The notes under the pieces are model-generated. The model had not been told where the DNA came from and did not search any database. It saw only the letters and a program-made list of their open reading frames with translations. A DNA stretch of 64,000 bases. Origin: Cryobacterium breve (lineage in GTDB: Bacteria; Actinomycetota; Actinomycetes; Actinomycetales; Microbacteriaceae). This document shows positions 28,805 to 37,968 of the stretch, piece after piece (position 1 is the first letter of the stretch; every line of letters starts with the position of its first letter). The stretch spans positions 1,116,001-1,180,000 of the forward strand of contig NZ_CP075584.1 in NCBI RefSeq assembly GCF_027594785.1, read 5' to 3'. A program made the position numbers and the translations under genes.

Positions 28805-29464
28805 TCACCAGCCGTCGCTGACCAGGCCCGTCTCGTAGGCGACGATGACGAGCTGCACGCGGTCGCGCGCGGCGAGCTTCGACATGATCCGCGACACGTG
28901 CGTCTTCGCCGTGAGCGGGCTCAGGAACAGGCGCACCCCGATCTCGGTGTTGGTGAGCCCACGGCCGACGAGCGCGAGCACCTCACGCTCCCGGTCGGTG
29001 AGCACGGCGAGCGCTGCCGGATCGCTCGGGCGCCGCAGCCCCGTCTCGAGCCGGGTGAGCAGGCGCCGGGTGACCCCGGGCGAGAGCAGCGCGTCACCGG
29101 CCGCCGCGACGCGCACGGCCCGGATCAGTTCGGTCGGTTCGGTGTCCTTGACCAGGAAGCCACTCGCGCCCGCCCTGATGGCCTGGACGACGTACTCGTC
29201 GAGCTCGAAGGTCGTCACGATCACGATGTGCGTTCCGGCGAGTTCGGGGTTGCCCGCGATCTGCTCGGTCGCCCAGAGGCCGTCGCCCCCGGGCATCCGG
29301 ATGTCCATCAGCACGACGTCTGGCCGGAGGCGGGTGACCTGCTCCACGGCTTCCGCGCCCGTCGCGGCGTCCGCGACGACCTCGAGGTCCGGTTCGGACT
29401 CGAGCAGCGAGCGGAAGCCTGCCCGGATCAGCTGCTGGTCGTCGGCGATGACGACGCGGATCAT
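28805..29464 (-). CDS. NarL/LuxR-type response regulator
   Basis: 219 residues. Receiver domain: VVIADDQQLIRAGFRSLL with the acidic pair, phospho-acceptor Asp in PDVVLMDIRMPGGDG, the Thr and Lys switch residues in VIVTTF and FLVKDTEP. C-terminal LuxR helix-turn-helix: LTDREREVLALVGRGLTNTE, LSPLTAKTHVSRIMSKL. The ATG at 29464 overlaps the histidine-kinase stop (ATGA), so the two form a two-component pair. Target genes unknown; the SHOCT protein gene downstream is a candidate. Confidence 0.93.
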   Translation of the reverse strand: MIRVVIADDQQLIRAGFRSLLESEPDLEVVADAATGAEAVEQVTRLRPDVVLMDIRMPGGDGLWATEQIAGNPELAGTHIVIVTTFELDEYVVQAIRAGASGFLVKDTEPTELIRAVRVAAAGDALLSPGVTRRLLTRLETGLRRPSDPAALAVLTDREREVLALVGRGLTNTEIGVRLFLSPLTAKTHVSRIMSKLAARDRVQLVIVAYETGLVSDGW

Positions 29465-30734
29465 CGTCCCCTCCGCAGCGGCAGGCGCGCCTCGACGAGG
29501 AACCCGCCCGGCGAGGGCCGTTCGACACGCAGGCTCCCGCCGAGGAGTTCCGCGCGCTCGCGCATGCCGAGGAGGCCCCCGCCGGGCACGATGGCCGGGT
29601 CGAGCGGCTCGGTCGAGCCCTCATCGGTCACGGTGAGCACGGCGTCACCATCGTCGAGCTCGAGCCGCACGGTCGCGGAGAGCGTCTGCGAGTGCCGCAG
29701 CACGTTGGTGAGGGCCTCCTGGCAGATCCGGTAGAGCGCGAGCTGGGTCGCGGCGCCCGTGGCCGCCATCGCGGGCTGCAGCTCGGCAACGAGTTCGACG
29801 TGCAGCCCCTGGGCGCTGTAGGAGTCGATCAGGGCGGGGAGCCGGGACAGGTCAGGCTCCGGGGTGAGCGGCGCGGCTCCCCCTGCTCGCTCTCCGGTCA
29901 CCCCGTCGGTGTCCGAGCGCAGGATGCCGAGCACCGTGCGCACCTCATCGAGGGCGTTCTTGCTCGTGAGCTTGATGTTTGCGAGGGCCTCTGCCGCCTT
30001 CGCCGGCTGGCTGTCGATGAGGTGCAGTCCGACTCCGGCCTGCACGTTGATCTGGGACAGCGAATGCGCGAGCACGTCGTGCAGTTCGCGCGCGATGCGC
30101 ACCCGCTCGCGCTGTTCAGCGGACTGGCGGCGGGCATCCGCTCGGCGGCGCAGGCTCGCGGATCTGTTCGCGCCGGGTGCGCACCCCTCACCGATCGCGC
30201 AGAGCGCGGCGAGGGCGACGGTCGTGATCGCGATGCGGGCAGGCTGAAGCGGCACTCCGAGAGTTCCGGCGAGCGCGATCGTCGCCGTCCAGGCCACGGC
30301 GACGGATGCGTAGACCCAGACCCGCGCGCCACGCGCGATCCCGAGCACGATCGCGAAACCCAGGGCGACGTAGGGCAGGCCGATGTCCGGGCGGAGCAGG
30401 ATGAGCGCGCCGGCCGCCGCAGCGCACACGGCAGCGACAGGGCCGGGGAAGCGTCGGGCGCCGAGGAGAACGATCGGGCCGATCAGGGCGAGGGCGACCG
30501 CGAGGAACCAGCCGGGCCGGGGGCGCCGAGCTCACCGCCGAGATCGTGACCGGCATGGCCGAAGTCGCGGCCGTACCGGGCGAGCACCACGGTGGCGGGA
30601 ACCTGGACGAGGAAGGAGAAGATCGCGGGGAAGAGCACGCGGCCCGTGCGCGGCATCCGGTTGCCGTAGCCGGCAACGGGAAGCGCACGGTCGTGGTCGA
30701 ACCACGGCGCGTCGGTATCCCAGTGTGGTGGCAT
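29461..30734 (-). CDS. NarL-family sensor histidine kinase
   Basis: Multi-helix membrane sensor with HisKA_3 dimerisation domain: RERVRIARELHDVLAHSLSQ, where the phospho-accepting His is in ELHD. HATPase domain: LYRICQEALTNVLRHSQTLS and VTDEGSTEPLDPAIVPGGGL, GLLGMRERAELLGGSL. About 424 residues. One frameshift at 30519-30523: a G run of five must be six to join LGGELGAP to PGWFLAVALALIGP. The ATG at 30734 has TAGCAT 6 nt upstream and no SD. Confidence 0.88.
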
Positions 30735-30740
30735 ATTCCG

Positions 30741-30746
30741 ATGCTA
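30741..30746 (-). promoter_or_regulatory. -10 box for a leaderless histidine-kinase transcript
   Basis: TAGCAT on the minus strand, 6 nt (CGGAAT), then the ATG at 30734. Confidence 0.55.
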
Positions 30747-30827
30747 CGTGCCGGAACGACCCGCGGCGTCCGCCCCCGGGAGTACGTGCCCGTTCGTGCT
30801 CCGGCCCGGAACGATCTCACGAGTGCG

Positions 30828-30879
30828 ACCTTTCCGGTCGAGAGTGACCCGCGGAACGGGCACTCTCGACCGGAAAGGT
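30828..30879. terminator. Long-arm hairpin after rseP
   Basis: Perfect 19-bp arms (30828-30846 and 30861-30879, ACCTTTCCGGTCGAGAGTG) with a 14-nt loop that can pair a little more (CCCG/CGGG-like). Starts 7 bp after the rseP stop. Confidence 0.82.
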
Positions 30880-30886
30880 ACCGGGA

Positions 30887-32297
30887 TCAGCCGAAGAGGT
30901 TGATCGGCTTGACGATGTCCGCGTAGATGAGCAGGAGGCTCATGCCACCGAGCAGGATGACGACCGCGAAGGTGAGCGGCATCAGCCTGGCCATGTCGAC
31001 GGGTCCGGGATCCTTCCGCTTGAAGAGCTTCACGACCCGGCGGCGCAGGCCCTCCCAGAGTGCGCCAGCGACATGGCCGCCGTCGAGCGGCATCAGCGGG
31101 ATCAGGTTGAAGACGAACAGGGCCACGTTGAGCGAGGCGAGCAGGCCGATCAGGCTCGCGGCCTTGCTCGCGACGGGGATGGTGTTGATGCTCGCGATCT
31201 CGCCGGCGACGCGGCCGACACCGACGACGCTGATCGGACCGTTCGGGTCGCGCTCGCCGGGACCGAATGCGGCGTTGACGATGTCGACCATGCGCTGCGG
31301 GAGATTCAGGATCATGTGCACGACGGCGCCGACGTTGTCGCCGACGGCGGGAAGCACGGCCGTGACCGGCTGCTGGACCAGTTCGCCTGCCGGGCCGATG
31401 CCGACGAAGCCGACCTCCTGGGTGACGGCCTTGCCGTCGGCATCCGTGGTGGCCTTCCCGGCCGCATCAAGGACGTACCGTTCGGTGAGCTTGGGGGTGA
31501 TCGTGAGGTTCACGTCGGTTCCGGCGCGGTCGACGACGACGGAGAGCGGGGTTCCGGGTGAGCTGCGGATGATCTCGGTGGACTGCTCCCAGGCTCGTGA
31601 TCGCGGTGCCGTCGATGCTCACGAGGCGATCGCCGGGCTGCAGGCCCGCCGCGGCGCCCGGGGACTTCTCGTCTGTCGCCGCGCAGGCGGTCTGGGTGCT
31701 CGTGGCCGGGAGCACACACGCGGACACGCTGCCGACCGTTGTGCTCGCCTGCGCGGTGCCGAAGCCCATCAGGAGCACGGCGAAGAGCACGACCGCGATC
31801 AGCAGGTTCATGGTCGGGCCGCCGAGCATGATGATGATGCGTTTCCACACGGCCAGGCGGTAGAAGGCGCGGTGTTCTTCGCCGGCGCCGATCGTGTCGG
31901 CGCTCGACTGGCGGGCATCCTCGACGAGGCTCGTCATGGCCCCCGGCCTCTTCGCGCTCGGGTCCTGGGCTATCGGTTCCCGGGCGGGAGCGCCCTCCTG
32001 CACGAGCTGGTTGAAGAAGCCCGTGCTGTTCGGGTGCGGCTTCTCTCCGGGCTTCGCGGGCGGGAACATCCCGATCATCGAGATATAGCCGCCGAGAGGA
32101 ATGGCCTTGACACCGTATTCCGTTTCGCCCTTGCGGCGCGACCAGAGTGTGGGGCCGAAGCCGATCATGTACTGGGTGACCTTGACACCGAATGCCTTCG
32201 CCGGCACCAGGTGGCCGATTTCGTGCAGGCCGATGGACACGGCGAGTCCGACGACGACGATGACGACGCCCAAGATGTACAGCAGCACGGTTTCCAC
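30887..32297 (-). CDS. rseP: Site-2 protease family intramembrane metalloprotease
   Basis: M50 zinc protease that cuts membrane-embedded substrates such as anti-sigma factors. HEXXH in VSIGLHEIGHLVPAKAFGVK, the family block IGFGPTLWSRRKGETEYGVK and IPLGGYISMIGMFPP, a PDZ domain (AGLQPGDRLVSIDGTAITSW) and the second zinc-ligand motif in LNVALFVFNLIPLMPLDGGH. About 469 residues. One frameshift at 31590-31596: CAGGCTC must be CAGCTC, joining GTAITSW to EQSTEIIRSSPGTPLSV. GTG start at 32297 with TAATCT 6 nt upstream. Order dxr-rseP-ispG is conserved, here interrupted by plus-strand genes. Confidence 0.94.
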
Positions 32298-32303
32298 AGT
32301 CGT

Positions 32304-32309
32304 AGATTA
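32304..32309 (-). promoter_or_regulatory. -10 box for a leaderless rseP transcript
   Basis: TAATCT on the minus strand, 6 nt (ACGACT), then the GTG at 32297. Confidence 0.55.
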
Positions 32310-32391
32310 CTCACTCCAAGCTGACAGGCCGCTGGCGGTTCGCTATGCGCGGTGTGGTTTGCTTGGGGTACCGCACCCCAAAGGAGTTCCC

Positions 32392-33717
32392 CTGACTGCG
32401 CCTTCCTCCGGCTCCCCCCGCCCACTCGACGGCCTCATCGGCGTCAGCCTCGCCGACCGTTTCCGGATCGACCGGCTGATCGGCACCGGCGGTATGGCCG
32501 TCGTCTACGAGGCGACCGATCTCGCCCTCGGCCGGACGGTCGCGGTCAAGCTCTTCCGGCTCGACACGGCGGACGATGCCGGTCCCGAACGGCAGACCAG
32601 CGAGGTCGCCGTGCTCGCGGGCCTCAACCATTTCGCACTCGTCACTCTCTTCGACGCGGGCACCGCCATCGTCGACGGGACCGCCCGCACCTTCATCGTG
32701 ATGGAACTCGTCGACGGGACCGACTTGCGCACCCGGATCGCCGCCGGACTGCCGCCTCGGTCAGAGGTCGCAACGATCGGCGCCGACCTCGCAGAGGCAC
32801 TGCACTACGTGCACGAACGCGGGATCATCCACCGCGACATCAAACCCGCGAACGTGCTTCTCGCCCCCTCCGGGTTCCCCGGGCGCGCGGCGCACGCCAA
32901 GCTCGCCGACTTCGGCATCGCCCGACTCGTCGACGCGACCCGCCTCACGGCGACCGGATCCTTCCTCGGCACGGCGGGCTATCTCAGCCCCGAACAGGCG
33001 CTCGGCACGACGATCGGCGCGCCGAGCGACGTCTACTCCCTCGGACTGGTGCTGCTCGAATGCCTCACCGGCGAGCGGGCATACCCGGGAACGGCGATCG
33101 AATCCGCGATGGCGCGGCTGCAGCGCGACCCGGAGATCCCGCCGGCGTTCGGTCCGGACTGGGCAGCAGTGCTCGGCGGCATGACCCACCGCGAACCGGG
33201 CGAGCGGCTCAGCCCGGCTGATGCCGCGGTGCGCCTGCGGCTGCTGGCGCAGTCCGAGGCGGCGGCAGAGGCCGTTGCCGGTGCGGCGGATGCCCCCTGA
33301 CGCCGGATGCCGGCGACGCGACCCAGGCGCTCGATCCGACCCAGGCGCTCGCGGCCACGAGCGTCTTCGCGGTTGCCGATGTCCCGACGCGCGTGCTGCC
33401 TGCCGACTCCACTGCCGAGACCGTGGCGCTCGGTGCTGCGACAGCACCGCAGGCGGCCGGGGCGACCGAGGCATCCCCTCGCCCGCCGCACGGCTGGATC
33501 CGGCCCCGGGTACTCACCGGCAGGACAGGTCTCGCCGTGCTCGTCGCAGCGGCAGTGGCCCTGATCACGATCGTCGTGCTCGGCTTCACGCTGCGCCCCG
33601 CCGCGCAGGCGGATGCCCCGGCCGGCTCAGCGACGAATTCTCCCATCGCGTACCCCGACGTTGCGGGCTCGCTCGGCGACCACCTGAGACAGGCTCCAGG
33701 AAAGTGTGGCACCGTGA
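32392..33717 (+). CDS. Membrane-anchored Ser/Thr protein kinase (PknB type)
   Basis: Complete kinase domain: glycine loop LIGTGGMAVVYEATD, ATP Lys in TVAVKLFRL, catalytic loop GIIHRDIKPANVLL, KLADFGIARLVD, GTAGYLSPEQALG. Then an Ala/Thr linker, one membrane helix (LAVLVAAAVALITIVVLGFTL) and a short extracellular tail. The best start is a CTG at 32392, 5 nt after AAAGGAG; no ATG/GTG/TTG lies between it and the glycine loop. Two breaks: the C5 run at 33293-33297 must be C6, and CAGGCTC at 33690-33696 must be CAGCTC, after which the protein ends LRQLQESVAP at TGA 33717, overlapping the next start (GTGA). About 441 residues after repair. Confidence 0.85.
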
Positions 33718-34195
33718 GCATCCGCACCAGCACCAGCACTCGCAGCATCAGCATTCGCGCCCGCAGCACTCGCGGCCGTCTCGCGGCGCTTCTCGGCGGC
33801 GCACTGCTCGTCGTCTCCGCACTCACGGGGTGCGCATCGGAGAGCTCCCCCGTTCAGCCGTCGACGGCGACCCAGTTGCAGTCCGGCGTGCTCTCGGTGA
33901 CGCAGGCCGCAGCGGCCGGCGACTACCCCGGCGCTTCGGCCGCGCTCGACGCCGTGCAGGCCGACCTGCTCACGGCGGCCGCGACCGGCCAGGTCACGGG
34001 CACCCGTGCGACCGAAATCCAGGCGGCGATCGACGGGGTGACCGCAGACCTCGCAGCGCTCGCGGCCGCGGCGAACACGCCAACGGCGACGCCGGTCGCC
34101 CCCTCGCTCCGGGCCCGTCCGTTGACAGCGGCAATAACAAGGGCAACGGTAAGAAAGACAAGTGCAATCCGAAGAAGGAGAACTGCGACGGGTGA
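33714..34195 (+). CDS. Putative lipoprotein coupled to the Ser/Thr kinase
   Basis: About 160 residues. Basic Ser/Arg-rich N-terminus, hydrophobic core (LAALLGGALLVVSALTGC) ending in a lipobox LTGC, then an Ala/Thr-rich helical domain (QAAAAGDYPGASAALDAVQA) and a lysine-rich, two-cysteine tail (GKKDKCNPKKENCDG). One frameshift: the C5 run at 34099-34103 must be C6 for the tail to follow TPVAP. GTG start at 33714 overlaps the kinase stop, with AGGAAAG 9 nt upstream. Function unknown; coupling suggests it works with, or is sensed by, the kinase. Confidence 0.72.
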
Positions 34196-34220
34196 CCCCC
34201 GTCGCGGGCCGGAAGGACAT

Positions 34221-35135
34221 ATGACTCATCACCTTGTTGTCGGGGCCGGCCTGATCGGCCGTCCCGTCGCCGAACGGCTCGCTGCTCGCGGGGACACCGT
34301 CACGATCGCGACCCGTTCGGGGTCTGCGGCGGCGGGTGCGACCCCGCTCGTGCTCGACGCGAGCGACCCGGACGCGTTCTCGGCCGCCGCCGCCGGCGCG
34401 TCGACGATCTTCCTCTGCACCAACCCGCCATATACCGACTGGGCCGAACAGTGGCCGCCGATCATCGGAGCGGCGATCTCCGCCGCCGCGGCGAGCGACG
34501 CCGCGCTGGTCGTGATGGGAAACCTCTATCCGTACGGCCGACCGCGTGGCGCGATGACCGAGCACACGCCGGAGACGACGACCGAGCGCAAGGGCCTGAT
34601 CCGGAAGGAGGGCTGGCGCCGGCTGCGTGCGGCGCATGAGGCCGGTCAGATCCGGGCGGTCGAAGTGCGCGCGAGCGACTACTTCGGGCCGGGAGCGACC
34701 GGCACCGCGCACCTGGGCGAAGAATTCTTCGGGTCGATCCTGGCGTCGAAGACGGCGCGCGTGGTCGGGGATCCCGCGTTGCCGCACAGCTGGAGTTACC
34801 TGCCCGACATCGTTTCGACCCTGATCGCCGCCGCGGACTACGCCGGGGACTGGGGCCGGATCTGGCATGTGCCGAGCGCGTCGGCGAGCCGCGTCGAGAT
34901 CGCGGCCGAGCTGAACGAACGCTACGACTGCACGGGCTCCGTCGCCGGCTACCCGCAGTGGGTGTTGCGCGGCATCGGCCTGGTCAACCCGCTGATGCGC
35001 GAGATCTACGCCTCGAGCTACCAGTTCACCTCGCCGTTCATGATCGACTCGGCAGAGACCGAACGCGAGCTCGGCGTCGTCGCAACCCCGTGGCTCGACG
35101 CGCTCACGGTGACGGCGGACAGCTACCGGTCCTGA
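34221..35135 (+). CDS. NAD(P)-binding epimerase/dehydratase-like protein
   Basis: 304 residues of an atypical short-chain reductase (NmrA/epimerase group). Rossmann start MTHHLVVGAGLIGRPVAERL with GAGxxG, TIFLCTNPPYTDWAEQWPPI, a conserved tyrosine region around LVVMGNLYPYGRPRG, and EVRASDYFGPGATGTAHLGE. No classical YxxxK motif is obvious. Substrate unknown. Starts 25 bp after the lipoprotein gene and is probably in the same transcript. Confidence 0.78.
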   Translation: MTHHLVVGAGLIGRPVAERLAARGDTVTIATRSGSAAAGATPLVLDASDPDAFSAAAAGASTIFLCTNPPYTDWAEQWPPIIGAAISAAAASDAALVVMGNLYPYGRPRGAMTEHTPETTTERKGLIRKEGWRRLRAAHEAGQIRAVEVRASDYFGPGATGTAHLGEEFFGSILASKTARVVGDPALPHSWSYLPDIVSTLIAAADYAGDWGRIWHVPSASASRVEIAAELNERYDCTGSVAGYPQWVLRGIGLVNPLMREIYASSYQFTSPFMIDSAETERELGVVATPWLDALTVTADSYRS

Positions 35136-35139
35136 CCGC

Positions 35140-35871
35140 TCAGCCGCCCCAGTTCTGAGCGGGGGCGACCAACGTCGTGACGACGGCAGGGGCGTTCCCC
35201 ACCCGCAGCCGCACCGAATACGTCATCGCCTCGCCGCTCGCGCCCGTCGCGACGGTCCGTTCCTCGAGAGTTCCATCGTATGCCGTGCCTCCGGTGACCT
35301 CGACGGGCGTCAAGACACCCGGGGCGCGCGCGTCGACGTCGGCCTTGGTCTGGCCGACCCGCACACCGGCGGCCGTGGCTATCGCGAGACCCCCGGAAGA
35401 CGGCCCGTCGACCTGCGCGTACCAGTCGAATTGCCACGCCGACTCGACGGGGGTGACCGGGTCGGTCAGTGTGATCCCGTCCCAGGCGTATGACGTGCCC
35501 GGGTCCGACTCAGCAACGTGGGCGGACGGCGCCACGACGGGCTGGGTCCCTGTCGCTGCGACGAGGATGGCCACGGCGTTCGCAACGGGTTCCGTGTAAG
35601 CGACAGAACCTCGCGGCACACCGGCGGCATCGACGACCTCGAGCCGGTCGGAATGCACGACGATGGTGGTCGGATCGGACGCCGGGTCTGCCGTCGGCGT
35701 CCCGGTCGGCGCGGTCGCGGCATCCGTCGCCGCAGTCGACGGGGAGACCGACGGCACGGCGGCCGGCAGGCTCGCCCCGTCCGCACCGGCGCACGCGGCC
35801 AGCGTCAAGGCGAGAATGCCACAGAGCACGGCCGCCGGAACGGCCCGTTTCACACAGATCTTGATCGCCAC
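35140..35871 (-). CDS. Putative secreted lipoprotein
   Basis: 243 residues from the GTG at 35871. N-terminal signal with lipobox (ILALTLAACAGADG), a Thr/Ala/Pro linker, then a domain with an SVAYTEPVANAVAILVAATG segment and C-terminal GEAMTYSVRLRVGNAPAVVT. No family recognised. An in-frame GTG at 35853 is an alternative start but would leave a shorter signal. Convergent with the epimerase-like gene (4 bp between stops). Confidence 0.7.
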   Translation of the reverse strand: MAIKICVKRAVPAAVLCGILALTLAACAGADGASLPAAVPSVSPSTAATDAATAPTGTPTADPASDPTTIVVHSDRLEVVDAAGVPRGSVAYTEPVANAVAILVAATGTQPVVAPSAHVAESDPGTSYAWDGITLTDPVTPVESAWQFDWYAQVDGPSSGGLAIATAAGVRVGQTKADVDARAPGVLTPVEVTGGTAYDGTLEERTVATGASGEAMTYSVRLRVGNAPAVVTTLVAPAQNWGG

Positions 35872-35962
35872 GCCGTTGTCCCCCGTTGCAGTTGTGATCT
35901 CACTGTATCCGCTGAATGGGGCGCTGGCCGGATATTTTGGGTTGGCCAGGCGCCGGAGCCGG

Positions 35963-37045
35963 CTACGCCGCGAGGAGTCTGTCTGCGGCGGCGCGGGCCC
36001 AGGCCTCGGCCGCGGCGAGGGACTCGCGGGTGAGGGGGCCGTCCTGCTCGTGGGCGTCGACGACCCGCTGGATGGTGTCGACGATGTCGAGGAAGCCGAT
36101 CCTGCCGGAATGGAAGGCGGCGACGGCCTGCTCGTTGGCCGCGTTGAACACGGCCGGGTAGGTGCCACCGGCACGGCCGACCTGCTTCGCGAGCGCGACG
36201 GCGGGGAACGCCACGGTGTCGAGCGGTTCGAAGGTCCAGGTCTGCGGGGTCGTCCAGTCGAGGGGAACACCGACGGCGGCGACGCGGTTCGGCCAGTCGA
36301 GGCCGAGGGAGATCGGCAGGCGCATGTCCGGCGGCGAGGCCTGCGCGATCGTCGAACCGTCGATGAACTCGACCATCGAGTGCACGATCGACTGCGGGTG
36401 CACGGCGACGTGGATGTCCTCATAGGCGACATCGAAGAGCAGGTGCGCCTCGATGATTTCCAGTCCCTTGTTCACGAGGGTCGACGAGTTCGTCGTGACG
36501 ACGAGACCCATGTCCCAGGTCGGGTGCGCGAGCGCCTGGGCGGGGGTGACGGCCCGCATCTCCTCGCGGGTGCGGCCCCGGAACGGGCCACCGGATGCCG
36601 TCAGCACGAGGCGGGACACCTCACCGGCCGTCCCGGACCGGAGCGCCTGCGCGATGGCGGAATGTTCGGAGTCGACGGGCACGATCTGCCCGGGGGCCGC
36701 GAGCGCCGTGACCAGGTCGCCGCCGACGATGAGGGATTCCTTGTTGGCGAGTGCGAGGGTGCGGCCGGCGGTGAGTGCCGCGAGGGTCGGGCCGAGACCG
36801 ACAGACCCCGTGATGCCGTTGAGCACGACGTCGGCGTCGATATCCGTCACGAGCTGTTCGGCCTCGTAGGAACCGAGCGCGGTGTCGTCGACCTGGAATT
36901 CCTCGGCCTGCTGGTCGAGAAGCACCCGGTTCGTTCCGGCAGAGAGCCCGACCACTTCGAACCGGGTGGGATTCGCCCGGATCACATCGAGGGCCTGGGT
37001 TCCGATCGAGCCGGTGGACCCGAGAATTACTACTCGTCTGCGCAT
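35963..37045 (-). CDS. dxr: 1-deoxy-D-xylulose 5-phosphate reductoisomerase
   Basis: Second step of the MEP pathway. 360 residues. NADPH motif in [54 protein letters not shown] with the metal-binding Asp and Glu residues, [32 protein letters not shown] and [13 protein letters not shown]. The C-terminal [17 protein letters not shown] is helical. ATG at 37045 with TAGTCT 6 nt upstream; divergent from plsC, 52 bp apart. Confidence 0.96.
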   Translation of the reverse strand: MRRRVVILGSTGSIGTQALDVIRANPTRFEVVGLSAGTNRVLLDQQAEEFQVDDTALGSYEAEQLVTDIDADVVLNGITGSVGLGPTLAALTAGRTLALANKESLIVGGDLVTALAAPGQIVPVDSEHSAIAQALRSGTAGEVSRLVLTASGGPFRGRTREEMRAVTPAQALAHPTWDMGLVVTTNSSTLVNKGLEIIEAHLLFDVAYEDIHVAVHPQSIVHSMVEFIDGSTIAQASPPDMRLPISLGLDWPNRVAAVGVPLDWTTPQTWTFEPLDTVAFPAVALAKQVGRAGGTYPAVFNAANEQAVAAFHSGRIGFLDIVDTIQRVVDAHEQDGPLTRESLAAAEAWARAAADRLLAA

Positions 37046-37051
37046 TCCCTC

Positions 37052-37057
37052 AGACTA
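37052..37057 (-). promoter_or_regulatory. -10 box for a leaderless dxr transcript
   Basis: TAGTCT on the minus strand, 6 nt (GAGGGA), then the ATG at 37045. The GAGGGA could alternatively act as a very close SD. Confidence 0.5.
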
Positions 37058-37085
37058 GCTTTCGTGGTACCGGGTGTCACGGCGG

Positions 37086-37091
37086 TAGGGT
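37086..37091 (+). promoter_or_regulatory. -10 box for a leaderless acyltransferase transcript
   Basis: TAGGGT, 6 nt (CGAGCA), then the GTG at 37098. Confidence 0.5.
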
Positions 37092-37097
37092 CGAGCA

Positions 37098-37904
37098 GTG
37101 ACCGGAGCCAAGGACGAACCCCAGGAACCCCTTATCCAGGAGCCCGATGAGGCCGCGGAGACCGCCTCGGATCTCCCCGCAACCCGTCGCCCCGGCTTCG
37201 TCTACTACCTGAGTTACGGCATCATGGCGCCGATCGCCCGGATCATCTTCCGTCCGATCATCACGGGCACGGAGAACATCCCCCGCTCTGGCCGGGTCAT
37301 CATCGCGAGCAACCATCTTTCCTTCATCGACAGCATGGTCATCCCGCTCGTGACGCCGCGCCGCGTGCAGTACCTCGCGAAGTCGACGTACTTCACCGGG
37401 ACGGGAATCAAGGGGTACCTCACCCGCACCTGGTTCGAGTCCATCGGTGCTGTCGGGATCGAACGCGGCGCCGGCCAGGCCGCCCAGGATGCGCTCGACG
37501 CGGGGCGCAGCATCCTCGAGGCGGACAGTGCCTTCGCCATCTACCCGGAGGGCACCCGCTCCCTCGACGGACGCCTGTACAAGGGCCGCACCGGCGTCGC
37601 CTGGCTCGCGCTCACGACGGGCGCCGTCGTGGTGCCGGTCGGCCTGATCGGCACCCAGGAGATCCAGCCCGTCGGCACCCGGGTTCCCCGGGTGCGGAAG
37701 ATCACCGTGAACTTCGGCGAGCCGATCGACGTGAGCCGGCACGGACCCGCGACCTCCGGCCGGGCACGGCGCCAGGCCACCGACGAGATCATGGCCGCCA
37801 TCCACCGGCTCTCCGGCCAGGAACTCGCCGGGCGGTACAACGAATCACCCCGCCAGGGCCTGCAGGGGCTCGCGGACAAGGTCTTCCCGCGGGAACGCGT
37901 CTAA
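37098..37904 (+). CDS. 1-acyl-sn-glycerol-3-phosphate acyltransferase (PlsC family)
   Basis: Adds a fatty acyl chain to lysophosphatidic acid in phospholipid synthesis. 268 residues. Catalytic HX4D motif in IIASNHLSFIDSMVIPL, substrate motif FAIYPEGTRSLDGRLYKGRT, and VVPVGLIGTQEIQPVG. One amphipathic/membrane segment near residue 40 (YYLSYGIMAPIARIIF). Several PlsC paralogues are usual in actinobacteria, so the precise acceptor is not certain. GTG start with TAGGGT 6 nt upstream. Confidence 0.88.
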   Translation: MTGAKDEPQEPLIQEPDEAAETASDLPATRRPGFVYYLSYGIMAPIARIIFRPIITGTENIPRSGRVIIASNHLSFIDSMVIPLVTPRRVQYLAKSTYFTGTGIKGYLTRTWFESIGAVGIERGAGQAAQDALDAGRSILEADSAFAIYPEGTRSLDGRLYKGRTGVAWLALTTGAVVVPVGLIGTQEIQPVGTRVPRVRKITVNFGEPIDVSRHGPATSGRARRQATDEIMAAIHRLSGQELAGRYNESPRQGLQGLADKVFPRERV

Positions 37905-37956
37905 CCGGTTTCGGCCGCCACCGGCGCGCGGAAACACCGGGGAAATCGTCGCAAAC

Positions 37957-37962
37957 TAAGCT
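37957..37962 (+). promoter_or_regulatory. -10 box for a leaderless gabT-type transcript
   Basis: TAAGCT, 6 nt (GGACCC), then the ATG at 37969. Confidence 0.55.
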
Positions 37963-37968
37963 GGACCC

